From NCBI RefSeq assembly GCF_019857205.1, contig NZ_JAHWXO010000004.1, forward strand, positions 307,501 through 371,500: a DNA stretch of 64,000 bases. Direction: 5' to 3'. Below, one piece after another: positions 18,465-27,081 of the stretch. The notes beneath the pieces were generated by a model that saw nothing but the letters and a program-made list of their open reading frames with translations, was not told the DNA's origin and did not search any database. The number at the start of each line of letters is the position of its first letter. The stretch's first letter is position 1. Source of the stretch: Qipengyuania pacifica (GTDB taxonomy: Bacteria; Pseudomonadota; Alphaproteobacteria; Sphingomonadales; Sphingomonadaceae). Both the position numbers and the translations under genes were made by a program.

Positions 18465-19715
18465 TTATCTGTCCGCCAGTAGCTCGCGTTCAGCATCCGC
18501 GATATAATCGCGCGTTACAGGAAGCGCCCGGCGATCCCGCGCGAACTGGATCTGGTAATTTACCATTCCGCCCCACTCAAACGCCGCTGTCGCGCCAGCC
18601 AGATAGAACGTCCACATTCTGTAGAAACGTTCGTCGTGCATGGCGACGATCGCCTCGCGATTGGCTTCGCAGTTGGCATACCACGCCCGCAGGGTCTTCG
18701 CGTAATGAAGGCGCAGCGTTTCGATATCGGTATGGATCAGGCGAGATTTCTCGCTTGCCCGGAGCGTTTCCGAAAGCGCAGGAATATAGCCGCCTGGAAA
18801 GATGTATTTGCGAGTGAATGCGTCGGTCGTGCCCGGCCCGCCGATGCGCCCGATGGTGTGGACCAGCATGACGCCATCATCTTCGAGCAAATTCGCGGTG
18901 GCCCGGAAAAAGGTTTCAAACTGCGGACGTCCGACATGTTCGAACATCCCGACAGAAACGATCCGGTCGAACCTGTCCCCCCGCAGTGGCAAGTCGCGAT
19001 AGTCGATCAGTTCGAAGGTAACCCGATCCGCGACACCGGCGGCCTGTGCCCGATCCCGCGCAAGAGCCAGTTGCTCTTCTGAAAGAGTGATGCCGCGAAC
19101 GCGCACGTCGAAGTGCCGCGCGAGGTAGATCGCCATGCCGCCCCATCCGCAGCCGATGTCCAACACGTTTTGCCCACCGGATAGCGCCAGTTTGGCAGCG
19201 ATATGGGCAAGCTTGGCTTCCTGTGCGGCGCCGAGCGTTTCGGTGCCGTCATCCCAGTAGGCACAGCTGTACTGCATGTGTTCGGGATCGAGCATCAGTC
19301 GATAGAGATCGTTGCCGATATCGTAATGGTGCGCGACATTGCGTCTCGATCCAACGCTGTTGTTGACCGATTCCATTGCAAAGGCCGCCCGATTGCGCAG
19401 TCGCTTGGCCAAACTTGGCGCGCGTAACTGACCGCCCCTTTCGAACGGAGCATTGGACCGCAGGAGCTGAACCAGTTCCATGATGCCGCCCCGGGTCAAT
19501 TGCAGTCGGCCATCCATATAGGCTTCGGCCGCCCCGAGCCGCGGGTCGAGCAGAATATCGCGCGGAACCTTCCGATCTGTCAGCCGCAGGGCAACGTCGG
19601 GAAAGCCGCTTTCAGCCTGGCCCATCGTCACGACCTCGCCGTCGGCAAAGGTCATGCTCAAGGTTCCACGTTCGATGACCCGCCCCAGGAAGCGCTTCAG
19701 CAGGCGTTTGCTCAT
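18465..19715 (-). CDS. Cyclopropane-fatty-acyl-phospholipid synthase family methyltransferase
   Basis: A 416-residue protein of the CFA synthase/SAM-dependent methyltransferase group. A non-catalytic N-terminal domain (about 1-110) is followed by a Rossmann fold with VLDIGCGWGGMAIYLA (about 197-212), EQLALARDRA and the acidic YRDLPLRGDRFDRIVSVGMFEHVG. The conserved ARHFDVRVRGITLS region also fits. It would methylate unsaturated phospholipid acyl chains with S-adenosylmethionine at the inner membrane. The ATG at 19715 shares bases with the stop of the upstream acetyltransferase (TGATG), so the pair is coupled. Confidence 0.87.
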   Translation of the reverse strand: MSKRLLKRFLGRVIERGTLSMTFADGEVVTMGQAESGFPDVALRLTDRKVPRDILLDPRLGAAEAYMDGRLQLTRGGIMELVQLLRSNAPFERGGQLRAPSLAKRLRNRAAFAMESVNNSVGSRRNVAHHYDIGNDLYRLMLDPEHMQYSCAYWDDGTETLGAAQEAKLAHIAAKLALSGGQNVLDIGCGWGGMAIYLARHFDVRVRGITLSEEQLALARDRAQAAGVADRVTFELIDYRDLPLRGDRFDRIVSVGMFEHVGRPQFETFFRATANLLEDDGVMLVHTIGRIGGPGTTDAFTRKYIFPGGYIPALSETLRASEKSRLIHTDIETLRLHYAKTLRAWYANCEANREAIVAMHDERFYRMWTFYLAGATAAFEWGGMVNYQIQFARDRRALPVTRDYIADAERELLADR

Positions 19716-20260
19716 CACCTTTTCTCCAGCATGTGGCGTTCAAAACGGTCGCGGGTGATTTCGTAAACGAGGTGCACCACGCGTTTCCCTTGATACTTCT
19801 GAAGTTCGTAACGGTCGCTGCGCATGGCTCCGATTGCTTCCAGAGCATTGCGCGAGCGATAGTTGGTGTCGCCGACACGAAATTCCACAAGTTCTACGCT
19901 GGCGAAAGCATGGGCGAGCATGGCACGTTTCATCTCGGAATTGATGCCCTTGCCCCAGTGGCGCGTTGAGAGAAAGGTCCAGCCGATTTCGACCACACCG
20001 CCCTCTTCAGGGTCGAATGGGCCGAACCGGGTCGAGCCCAGAAGCGAGCCGGTCGTTCTGTCTTTTACGGCCAAGGCACCGCCGCTCGCCATCCCGTCAG
20101 CGAAGAAAGCATCGAACACCTCACGCCGCCAGCGGTCATGAATGGGATGCTGCTCCCACACTGCCGGATCTGAAGCGATCTGATAGAGTGCCTCGTAATC
20201 GGTCTGCACCAATGGACGAATGATCAGCCGATCGGTCTGTAAAATCGGCTGGCGGTTCAT
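19715..20260 (-). CDS. GNAT family acetyltransferase
   Basis: A 181-residue protein of the RimJ/RimL-like GNAT group (PILQTDRLIIRPL start, VEIGWTFLSTRHWGKGINSEM in the acetyl-CoA-binding segment, and FRVGDTNYRSRNALEAIGA). The acceptor could be a ribosomal protein N-terminus or a small molecule; I cannot tell. It overlaps the CFA-synthase-like gene and lies 6 bases after the aminotransferase on the same strand. Confidence 0.82.
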   Translation of the reverse strand: MNRQPILQTDRLIIRPLVQTDYEALYQIASDPAVWEQHPIHDRWRREVFDAFFADGMASGGALAVKDRTTGSLLGSTRFGPFDPEEGGVVEIGWTFLSTRHWGKGINSEMKRAMLAHAFASVELVEFRVGDTNYRSRNALEAIGAMRSDRYELQKYQGKRVVHLVYEITRDRFERHMLEKR

Positions 20261-20266
20261 GGTGGC

Positions 20267-21448
20267 TTATCCGGCGGTCACGTCCGCCAACGCGGCGATG
20301 AATTTGTCCGTGTTGCCAGCGTGGAGACCGGCCACATTGATTCGGCCTGAGCCGGCCATGTATACGCCGTGGTCTTCGCGCATGCGCACGATCTGCTCTT
20401 TGGTGAGCGGCAGCATCGCGAATAGACCATTCTGTTCACCCAACGCGGCAAGGTTGAGACCTGGCACTTCATTGTCCGCTGCGGCCAACCGCTCGCGTAC
20501 GCGGCGCATTCGCGCCCGCATTTCGTCGAGTTCATCCAGCCATTGCTGGGTCAGCTCTTCGTCGGTCAAAACCGTGCGCACCGCAGCACCGCCGTGGTCC
20601 GGCGGCATCGACCAGTTGGCCCGCGCCAGCGCATTGGCGTTGGAAACAATTGCGGGCAAGTCAGCAGCCTGCTTCGCAATCATGTAGAACGCGCCGACGC
20701 GATCACGGTAAAGGCCGAAATTCTTGTCGCAACTATATGCGACAAGCGCTTCTGGGACCTTGGCCAGGACCTTGCGTACACCCGCAACGTCTTCTTCCAG
20801 GCCCTGCCCCAGACCATGATAGGCCACATCGAGGATCGGCAGGATTCCCTTGTCGGCAAATGCATCTGCAATTCGGCCCCACTGTGCCTCGCTATAATCG
20901 ACACCACTGGGGTTGTGGCAACATCCATGCAGCAGAACCGCATCCGTATCGCGCGCATCGGCAATTGTTTGCAGCAAGGTATCGATATCGGCGGCCCCAT
21001 CTGCTTTCGCGTGTTGAAAGGTGACAGCTTCGAGACCAACATCCTGCAGGATTTGCGCATGGTTGGGCCAGCTCGGCACACCAAGATGGATGCGTGTGAC
21101 ACCGGCTGCTTTTGCAAGTGCGGCCGCAAGACGCACCGCGCCCGTGCCCCCGGGCGTCTGCATCCCTTCGACCCTTCCCCCCATCGTCGGATCGGCTCCG
21201 AACACATATGGTTTCAGAGCATCGACAAAGCCCAGGTCGCCTTCGGGGCCGAGATAGCTCTTGGAATCCTGCGTATCGACCAACCGCTGTTCGGCAGCCT
21301 TGATCGAGCGGAAGACGGGTGTTGCCCCGTCATTCGTGCGGTAGACGCCCACCCCGAGATCAATTTTGTCGTCGCGCGGATCCTGCGCGTACATCTTGAT
21401 GAGCGCGAGCAGCGCGTCGGGGGCCTGGGCTTCGAGTTGGTCAAGCAT
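20267..21448 (-). CDS. Aromatic amino acid aminotransferase (class I, TyrB/AspC-like)
   Basis: A 393-residue PLP enzyme of the class I fold-type I group. Lys242 in AYSCDKNFGLYRDRVG forms the internal aldimine, HGCCHNPSGVD (174-184) holds the cofactor Asn, and DVAYHGLG and the C-terminal MAGSGRINVAGL complete the pattern. This arrangement is typical of TyrB-type enzymes, transferring amino groups between aromatic amino acids or aspartate and 2-oxoglutarate. Substrate preference cannot be set from sequence alone. It leads a unit with the GNAT and CFA-like genes. Confidence 0.9.
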   Translation of the reverse strand: MLDQLEAQAPDALLALIKMYAQDPRDDKIDLGVGVYRTNDGATPVFRSIKAAEQRLVDTQDSKSYLGPEGDLGFVDALKPYVFGADPTMGGRVEGMQTPGGTGAVRLAAALAKAAGVTRIHLGVPSWPNHAQILQDVGLEAVTFQHAKADGAADIDTLLQTIADARDTDAVLLHGCCHNPSGVDYSEAQWGRIADAFADKGILPILDVAYHGLGQGLEEDVAGVRKVLAKVPEALVAYSCDKNFGLYRDRVGAFYMIAKQAADLPAIVSNANALARANWSMPPDHGGAAVRTVLTDEELTQQWLDELDEMRARMRRVRERLAAADNEVPGLNLAALGEQNGLFAMLPLTKEQIVRMREDHGVYMAGSGRINVAGLHAGNTDKFIAALADVTAG

Positions 21449-21470
21449 GCCCGCCTAATTGCCGGATATG

Positions 21471-21504
21471 GAAAGGGCCGCAACAGGAAATCCTGCTGCG
21501 GCCC
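21471..21504 (-). terminator. Rho-independent terminator of the EipA-family gene
   Basis: A near-perfect 12-14 bp G+C-rich hairpin (21475-21504, one mismatch) is followed on the minus strand by a short T run (TTTCC). It lies between the 3' end of the EipA-family gene and the aminotransferase start, so it would end eipA transcription. Confidence 0.65.
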
Positions 21505-21560
21505 CGGAGCTCTTCAGGAATTATCGTTGGGCGACCCGAAGGGCTCCTTTCGCCAAACTC

Positions 21561-22379
21561 TTAAAAAGGCAGCCAGCGCTGCTTCTTGGAAAACTTCATG
21601 TAACCCGCATTGATGCCCAACCGCAACCCTGCACCCATCCTTATAGGTATGAGCACTACGTCGCCCTTGCGCATATAACTCGCCGTAAGACCGCCGATCA
21701 CATAGGCCTGACCTTCACCCGCAGGATACCGCTCGTAAAGCTCCTCGCTATCGTAGAGGTTGTAAACCAGGACGAATGTGCTGCCCGCGTTGGCCCCCGC
21801 GTCAAATCCGATTGACGGTCCGGTCCAGTAAACGGGCCGTTCGCCTTCGACCTTGTGGAATAGTGTGCCCGATCCGTAACGCGCGCCGACGATGAATGCG
21901 CCGCCCGCTTCGCGCCCGACGATATAGGCGTTGGGTTCGCCCTGCTTCGACAGCAGATTCTTGATCATGTCCGCGACACCCTTGGCGCCTTTACCGAAGA
22001 CCCCTTCGGCGGCACCGATAAGATCGTCTTCGCGATAGGTCGTGGCGGGATCATCGGTACCCGCCGTTCTCACAGCCTCGCCAGCGGCTTCTTCGGCGGC
22101 CTTTTCCGACCACTGAGGCTGATCCGGATAGGCATCGACCGGAGCAGCAGCATCGGGTTCTGGCGTATAAGTCGTGCCAACATCAGTTTGCTCAGAGTAG
22201 GAATTACCGGCATCAGGCTCGGCGTATACCGGCTGATCGCCGGGCTGCTCCATCAAGTCGCCATCGATCGCCGAGTTGGGATCGATTGTTTCGACCTGCG
22301 CGGCCAACGGGCTGGTTGCCATGCCGAAAGCGGCAATTACCAAGCCAAAGCGCGGTAGTTTCTTGTTGAATATCGTCAT
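21561..22379 (-). CDS. EipA/DUF1134 family periplasmic protein
   Basis: A 272-residue protein with signal peptide ending near SPLAAQ, an acidic Pro/Asp/Tyr-rich linker (about 30-95), and a C-terminal DUF1134 domain (about 110-270; GTLFHKVEGERPVYWTGPSIGFDAGANAG and RMGAGLRLGINAGYMKFS). In Brucella the homologue EipA is needed for envelope integrity. The ATG at 22377-22379 is preceded by GGAGG at a 4-base spacing and directly starts the signal sequence; the open frame extending upstream is not used. The hairpin at 21475-21504 ends the unit. Confidence 0.83.
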   Translation of the reverse strand: MTIFNKKLPRFGLVIAAFGMATSPLAAQVETIDPNSAIDGDLMEQPGDQPVYAEPDAGNSYSEQTDVGTTYTPEPDAAAPVDAYPDQPQWSEKAAEEAAGEAVRTAGTDDPATTYREDDLIGAAEGVFGKGAKGVADMIKNLLSKQGEPNAYIVGREAGGAFIVGARYGSGTLFHKVEGERPVYWTGPSIGFDAGANAGSTFVLVYNLYDSEELYERYPAGEGQAYVIGGLTASYMRKGDVVLIPIRMGAGLRLGINAGYMKFSKKQRWLPF

Positions 22380-22609
22380 CGATCCCTCCGTGTCGGCGAT
22401 CCGAGCGCAGACAGCTGCGCCACGAGAAGAATCCTCTTTGAGCAGAGGGGCAATGAAACGGCGATGAACCGAATCGAAAATGCGGCGAGGCGAGTCGTTC
22501 AGTGCGGTGAACCACCTTTCGCAATCGAGCGTAAAACTCCCCTTGATGGCATGCAGGGCCATGGCTATAGGGCGCCCCTCGCAGTGAACGCTTCCTCATT
22601 GCGACATGC

Positions 22610-22701
22610 GGAGACGTGGGTGAGTGGCTGAAACCAGCTCCCTGCTAAGGAGCCATACCTGGTAACGGGTATCGAGGGTTCGAATCCCTCCGTCTCCGCC
22701 A
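22610..22701 (+). tRNA. tRNA-Ser(GCU)
   Basis: The 92-base gene includes the encoded CCA. The 7-bp acceptor stem GGAGACG/CGTCTCC, the anticodon stem GCTCC/GGAGC with loop CTGCTAA (anticodon GCT at 22644-22646), the T-arm GAGGGTTCGAATCCCTC and a long variable arm (the type II serine form) are all visible. It decodes AGC/AGU. Its 3' end is the integration site of the genomic island, and the insertion leaves the gene intact. Confidence 0.96.
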
Positions 22702-22708
22702 CCACCCT
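22687..22708 (+). repeat. attL, 22-bp direct repeat at the tRNA-Ser 3' end
   Basis: The last 15 bases of the tRNA gene plus 7 bases beyond it, CCTCCGTCTCCGCCACC followed by ACCCT. It is identical to the copy at 41193-41214 and is placed about 140 bases before the integrase, as expected for attL. Confidence 0.9.
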
Positions 22709-22847
22709 TTCCCCCATTTTCCACCGATGACCTGAAAAAGCCAAGCATTTGCGCGGCTTATCAGGTGATTCGGGTCCCACACTGTCCTTGCTCATCCATC
22801 GGTGTCCGATTGGATTTGTGGGAATAAATGTGGGAGAATTTGCAGCC

Positions 22848-23996
22848 ATGGGTAAGCTTTCGGCAACAGCGGTAAAGGCCGCCTCGAGACCCGGCAAATT
22901 AGGCGATGGCGATGGGCTTTACCTCGTGGTGAAGTCGTCGGGCACGAAGAGCTGGATGGTCCGGGTGCAGAAAAACGGCAATCGCCGCGATTTCGGTCTC
23001 GGAGGCGCATCGAAGATATCGCTGGCGGTCGCACGTGAGCGGGCCCGCGAGGTTCGAACCTGGGTCGAACTGGGACTGGACCCGCTGTTCGAGCGCCGGA
23101 AAGCGGAAGGCATTCCCACATTCCGGGAAGCTGCCGCCAAGGTACTCGCCCAGCATCGCGCGACATGGCGCAACGAGAAACACGAGAAGCAATGGATCAG
23201 GACGCTGGAGGCCTATGCCTTCCCCCATCTTGGCAACGTGCAGGTCAACGACATCACGGGGCCGATGATCCGCAATGTGCTGGCCGAGATCTGGCTGGCA
23301 AAGCCTGAGACGGCGCGCCGGGTGCGTCAGCGGATCGGGACCGTGCTCGACTGGGCCTATGCCTCGGGATACCGCGACAGCGAGGCACCCATGCGCGCGA
23401 TCACCAAGGGCCTGCCGCGCCAGCCGAAGAAGGAAGGCCACTACGCGGCCATGGCCTATGCCAAGGTGCCGGACTTCATTCCGCGGCTACGCGAGCGTGA
23501 AAGCTACAGCAGGCTGGCGCTGGAGTTTGCGATCCTGACGGGGGCCCGCTCGGGCGAAGTGCGCCATGCTGTCTTCGATGAGTTCGATCTCGATGAGAAG
23601 CTATGGACCATCCCGAAGGAGCGGATGAAAGCCAATCGCGAGCATGTCGTGCCGCTGTGCGATCGGGCAGTACGGATCATCGAGCGCTGCATGGAACTGC
23701 GCGTGAGAAACTGCGAGCTCGTCTTTCCCGGCATGCGAGGGAGGAAGGCGATGTCCGATATGACGCTGACCAAGCTGCTGCGCGAGATGAAAGAGAGTTG
23801 CACGGTTCACGGCTTCCGCTCGGCGTTCCGCGACTGGGCGAGCGAGGAGACCAGTCACCAGAGCGATGTCGCAGAAGCAGCGCTGGCGCATGTGGTGAAG
23901 GACAAGACCGAGGCGGCCTACCGGCGCGGTAATCTGCTGGAGAAGCGCAAACTGTTGATGGAAGACTGGGCTGCCCACTGCTGCAAGGGAAGCTAA
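22848..23996 (+). CDS. P4-type tyrosine integrase
   Basis: A 382-residue integrase with N-terminal DUF4102-like arm-binding region (LSATAVKAASRPGKLGDGDGL), a core-binding domain (about 100-180) and the catalytic domain: Arg in LTGARSGEVRHAVF, His-x-x-Arg in HGFRSAFRDWASE, and the last His and Tyr in ALAHVVKDKTEAAYRR. It catalyses site-specific recombination between the tRNA-Ser 3' end and the circular island. The ATG at 22848 gives the family N-terminus. Its position beside attL fits the usual P4 layout. No excisionase is adjacent, but an AlpA-like gene occurs at 31954. Confidence 0.95.
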   Translation: MGKLSATAVKAASRPGKLGDGDGLYLVVKSSGTKSWMVRVQKNGNRRDFGLGGASKISLAVARERAREVRTWVELGLDPLFERRKAEGIPTFREAAAKVLAQHRATWRNEKHEKQWIRTLEAYAFPHLGNVQVNDITGPMIRNVLAEIWLAKPETARRVRQRIGTVLDWAYASGYRDSEAPMRAITKGLPRQPKKEGHYAAMAYAKVPDFIPRLRERESYSRLALEFAILTGARSGEVRHAVFDEFDLDEKLWTIPKERMKANREHVVPLCDRAVRIIERCMELRVRNCELVFPGMRGRKAMSDMTLTKLLREMKESCTVHGFRSAFRDWASEETSHQSDVAEAALAHVVKDKTEAAYRRGNLLEKRKLLMEDWAAHCCKGS

Positions 23997-24107
23997 AGCG
24001 ATGAAACGTAGCCCAATGCAGAAAATCATGCACCGTGAGGCATCCAGGTCGCCTTCGATCAGGCCGCCTTTTCCACTCTCCCGTTACCGCATAGCCACGC
24101 CGGTCCC

Positions 24108-24194
24108 TGTGGATAAACCTGTCACCTGTTCGGACTATCAGGAACCGCAGCGTTCGGACTATCAGGAACCGAAAGTTCGGACTATCGGGAACCG
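24108..24194 (+). repeat. Three tandem dyad repeats with a DnaA box (origin- or operator-like)
   Basis: Three copies of a 20-bp unit (24128-24147, 24152-24171, 24175-24194; third with one difference) recur at 24- and 23-base steps, consistent with about two helical turns. Each contains an inverted GTTC/GAAC spaced by 10 bases, so a dimeric protein could bind it. Just upstream, 24108-24116 (TGTGGATAA) is a perfect DnaA box on the other strand. Iterons beside a DnaA box are typical of plasmid origins, but no rep gene is nearby; it may equally be an operator of the following gene. Confidence 0.6.
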
Positions 24195-24385
24195 AAACAG
24201 GCGGCAAACCCGCAGGATTGCTGGGCTCCAGCGTCCTTTAACTATCCTAACGACAATCCTTACCGGATTGTTGCTAACGTGGAGCGCTCCGCGCGCGGCT
24301 CCTCAGCGCTATGGATGGCGCCGTCGCCGCGCGCTGCTGCACTCGGCACGTGCAAGCGGCCGAACAGCTTGCTAGGGTTTGACCG

Positions 24386-25324
24386 ATGAAGACGGACCTT
24401 GATCATCTTCCCCCTCAAAAGCAGCGCGAGATCGAACGCGTCGTGCAGCTCATCTTTGAAGAGTTTGACGATGCCTTCGCGCTCGCCAAGCACGAGTGGA
24501 AGAAAGCCGGACGGATACTCAAAGTCATTCTCTACGGAAGCTATGCTCGCGGGACCTGGGTCGATGAGCCGCACACTGCCAAAGGCTATCAGTCGGATTA
24601 CGACCTGCTCATCATCGTCAACGACAAACGGCTGGCCGACAGGGTCAAATACTGGTCGAAGCTCGACGACCGCTTGATGCGCGAATACGGTGTGACCAGC
24701 ACACTCAAGACGCCGGTCAACTTCATCGTCCACACGCTTCAGGAAGTGAACGATGGACTGGCGCACGGCCGCTACTTCTTCATGGATGTGAAGGCCGAGG
24801 GTGTAGCGCTCTACCAGTCCGACGACACCGAGCTGCACACGCCCAAGCCCAAGACGCCGACACAGGCGCTGGGCATGGCGCAGGAGTATTTTGAGGAATG
24901 GTATCCTAGCGCCATGAAGCGCTTCGAAAGCGCGCGATTCCTGATAGGCAAGGAGTACTCGAAGCAGGCTGCCTTCGATCTACATCAAACGACTGAGACG
25001 CTTTATCACTGCGTCCTGCTAGTCTGCACATTTTACACTCCCCACGTTCACAACCTCGGCTTCTTGCGCACGCAGGCCGAGCGCATCGATCCCCGCCTGA
25101 CCTACGTGTGGCCGCGCGAGCTAAAGCGGGATCGCGCGCGGTTCGAGAAACTCAAAGAGGCCTATGTGAAGGCACGCTACTCGAAGCACTACCGCATCAC
25201 GAAGGAAGAGCTCGAATGGCTTGGCGAGCAGGTCGAGCAGCTTGGACGCGTCGTGCACGAAGTTTGTATGGAACGGCTGGAGAAACTCAAAGCCGAAGCG
25301 CTCGCGAGCTCCGACAAGGCATAG
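24386..25324 (+). CDS. Fused nucleotidyltransferase-HEPN domain protein
   Basis: This 312-residue protein joins two domains. The N-terminal MNT-type nucleotidyltransferase has GSYARG at 51-56 and the metal-binding SDYD pair Asp71/Asp73. The C-terminal HEPN domain (about 165-300) has the RYSKHY motif at 264-269. In HEPN/MNT modules on two genes, HEPN is a toxic RNase and MNT adenylylates and silences it; in a fused protein the two may regulate each other. No separate partner gene is seen. Its promoter region holds the dyad repeats. The real activity is unknown. Confidence 0.85.
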   Translation: MKTDLDHLPPQKQREIERVVQLIFEEFDDAFALAKHEWKKAGRILKVILYGSYARGTWVDEPHTAKGYQSDYDLLIIVNDKRLADRVKYWSKLDDRLMREYGVTSTLKTPVNFIVHTLQEVNDGLAHGRYFFMDVKAEGVALYQSDDTELHTPKPKTPTQALGMAQEYFEEWYPSAMKRFESARFLIGKEYSKQAAFDLHQTTETLYHCVLLVCTFYTPHVHNLGFLRTQAERIDPRLTYVWPRELKRDRARFEKLKEAYVKARYSKHYRITKEELEWLGEQVEQLGRVVHEVCMERLEKLKAEALASSDKA

Positions 25325-25449
25325 CGACTTCCAATGACCGCCCGGAGGACGGCTTTTCACTCCCACTGCCCTAAAAGCTGCCATTCCGCTTACGACGCCA
25401 TTGCCGACGTCGGCAAACTGCGCCAGTGTGCACCCGTTAGAGGTGCCGG

Positions 25450-25746
25450 TTGGGGGTCAAAGTGGGGTTTCTTGCGAGGTTTGATGGCTGGATCGAGCAA
25501 TGGGCAATCCGCGACGAGGTCGTTCGAAAAGAGCGAGCTTATTGGAAACAGATGTTGCCCCATGCTGCGTTTTGGAAGTTGTTCGGCACCTTTGTTTTCC
25601 CCAGCATCCAAATAGTGCTCGCACTTCAATACTTCGCTGGCGATCGGGCGGGCACGATCTTCCTGTTCATTATAGGGTCGTTTTTTTCTTCTATATTTAT
25701 GTGGCGTTACCTTGTTCACTTAAGGTCGATCCGATCCGAGGCGTGA
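25450..25746 (+). CDS. Small membrane protein of unknown function
   Basis: A 98-residue protein with two hydrophobic segments (about residues 45-62 and 67-85) between charged ends. I do not recognise a family. The TTG at 25450 is preceded by GAGG at a 6-base spacing; a GTG at 25462 is an equally possible start. It is the only reading frame between the HEPN gene and the VOC remnant. Confidence 0.5.
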   Translation: MGVKVGFLARFDGWIEQWAIRDEVVRKERAYWKQMLPHAAFWKLFGTFVFPSIQIVLALQYFAGDRAGTIFLFIIGSFFSSIFMWRYLVHLRSIRSEA

Positions 25747-25875
25747 GAGGGCTAGTGTAAGTGTCGGACCGCTGACCGGTTTCCACCCCGTTCTTGCCAT
25801 CTCCGCCCGGCGGAATGATCACCAAATCCGGACCTTCCGCTGCCGACGCCGTTTACGACATCTTGGCAACGCGCA

Positions 25876-26116
25876 TCAGTTTCCGTCCAGTAGCCCTACC
25901 GTGTTTCCCTCTGGATCGCTGAAATCTGAATAGCGGAGGGCTTTGTATCCATCGATTTACTCGGCTTCGGAACACTTCTTCGGCCTCGTTTCTCTTGGCC
26001 CAGGGACCTCGCACAATATCTAGCAAATGTCCCCGGCCAAGATCCAACTCAGCTATCCTGCCTTGATCACTGAAAGTCGAATGTCGCGAAAAAGGACGTT
26101 CGTAGACCTTCCACAA
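25876..26116 (-). pseudogene. VOC/glyoxalase-family remnant, frameshifted
   Basis: Two frames together resemble a vicinal-oxygen-chelate protein. The first part reads EGRIAELDLGRGHLL-like residues (SDQGRIAELDLGRGHLLDIV), and in the next frame, after an internal stop, the C-terminal part reads KALRYSDFSDPEGNTVGLLDGN before a TGA at 25876-25878. The typical DxxGN motif is in that second frame. At least one frameshift breaks the gene and the N-terminal half seems missing. Family identity is inferred from these segments only. Confidence 0.55.
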
Positions 26117-26183
26117 TTAGGTTTCGGATCATAGAAAATTGCCTTTCAGTACCGGATTTGGAACACTCTTTATTGGAGTCGCC

Positions 26184-26576
26184 CTAAGGTGCGACTTCCA
26201 GCAACTCGTCATACTTGCAACCGTATTCCCCGCGATCGGGTGTCGCGAGAAGATCGCCAGTGAAGGTCAGTCTCTGACCCAGTTTGAGCTCAAGGTTCCT
26301 GTAGCGCAATACGCGGCCATCGAAGGAAGAATTCGCCGGCAGTATCAGACCGGAACGCCCCCCGTCCCGTTCGACAAAAAGGCAGCCTTGCTCATATCCG
26401 AGAACGCCCTCTGCGCCCTCAAGAGCGGATTGGCCAGGCGTTCCGTCGGCGGCGCTCAACGCGCCGTGACGGTCGAATGGGTATTGCTCTTCTGCGGTGT
26501 TAACGGGCGCCTCTTCTGACGCACAGGATGCGAGGCCCAAGGCGAACGCGAGACTCAGAATTTTTTTAGTATGCAA
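26184..26576 (-). CDS. Small lipoprotein of unknown function
   Basis: A 130-residue protein with signal MHTKKILSLAFALGLASC (Cys18) and no domain that I recognise; it contains several acidic and Gly residues and one further Cys pair (EQGCLFVE and EYGCKYDE) that may form a disulfide. Start is TTG at 26574-26576. It is located in a gene-poor stretch of the island. Confidence 0.6.
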   Translation of the reverse strand: MHTKKILSLAFALGLASCASEEAPVNTAEEQYPFDRHGALSAADGTPGQSALEGAEGVLGYEQGCLFVERDGGRSGLILPANSSFDGRVLRYRNLELKLGQRLTFTGDLLATPDRGEYGCKYDELLEVAP

Positions 26577-27081
26577 GGCGATAATCCCACGAATATACGT
26601 CGTCGATGCTCGTATAGGTGATGCTGAGCGACTGCGCCGAACCGAGATAATGCGCGGAAGTCAGCAACTATTCCGAAGTTGCGCAATCGGGTGAACGTCC
26701 GCTTCCTTAACCCAAGATCCTAAAAGCAGCCTGTCGGCAAACCACCCCAGTTCTCGCCGTTAAGACCAAGTGTGGATTGTGCCAGAAGCGGACCAGCAGA
26801 TTGCAACGCCAAAGCGGCCATGTGAGACAGCCTCCTGCTTCCCGATATCTGCCGTCGACTCAGCTTATGCGCTTCAGCCATTTTGGGGCCGCTTCGAGAC
26901 AGTCTGGTTTCGGGCGTTTTCCTAAGGAAACGGACAATCCGTTCGCAACCCAAATCGCATTCAAAGGCAACCCCGTAAAGTTAACGACATAACTCACGTC
27001 CCGGCCATTTCGAAGACAATGCCTGTCGCAATGAGGTGCAAGCGATCGCTGCCTTACTGATTTTTATCGGAATGGTTGCGC
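26577..27081. other. 505-base stretch without a convincing gene
   Basis: Short frames on both strands have no recognisable family pattern or ribosome-binding site. The base composition is lower in G+C than the neighbours, consistent with decayed island DNA between the small lipoprotein and the DUF1259 gene. I see no repeats or clear promoters in it. Confidence 0.5.

Noticed and set aside
24128..24194. CRISPR array
   Set aside because: The three repeats have 3-4 base spacers and each is dyadic, not the 25-40 base spacers of CRISPR; no cas genes.
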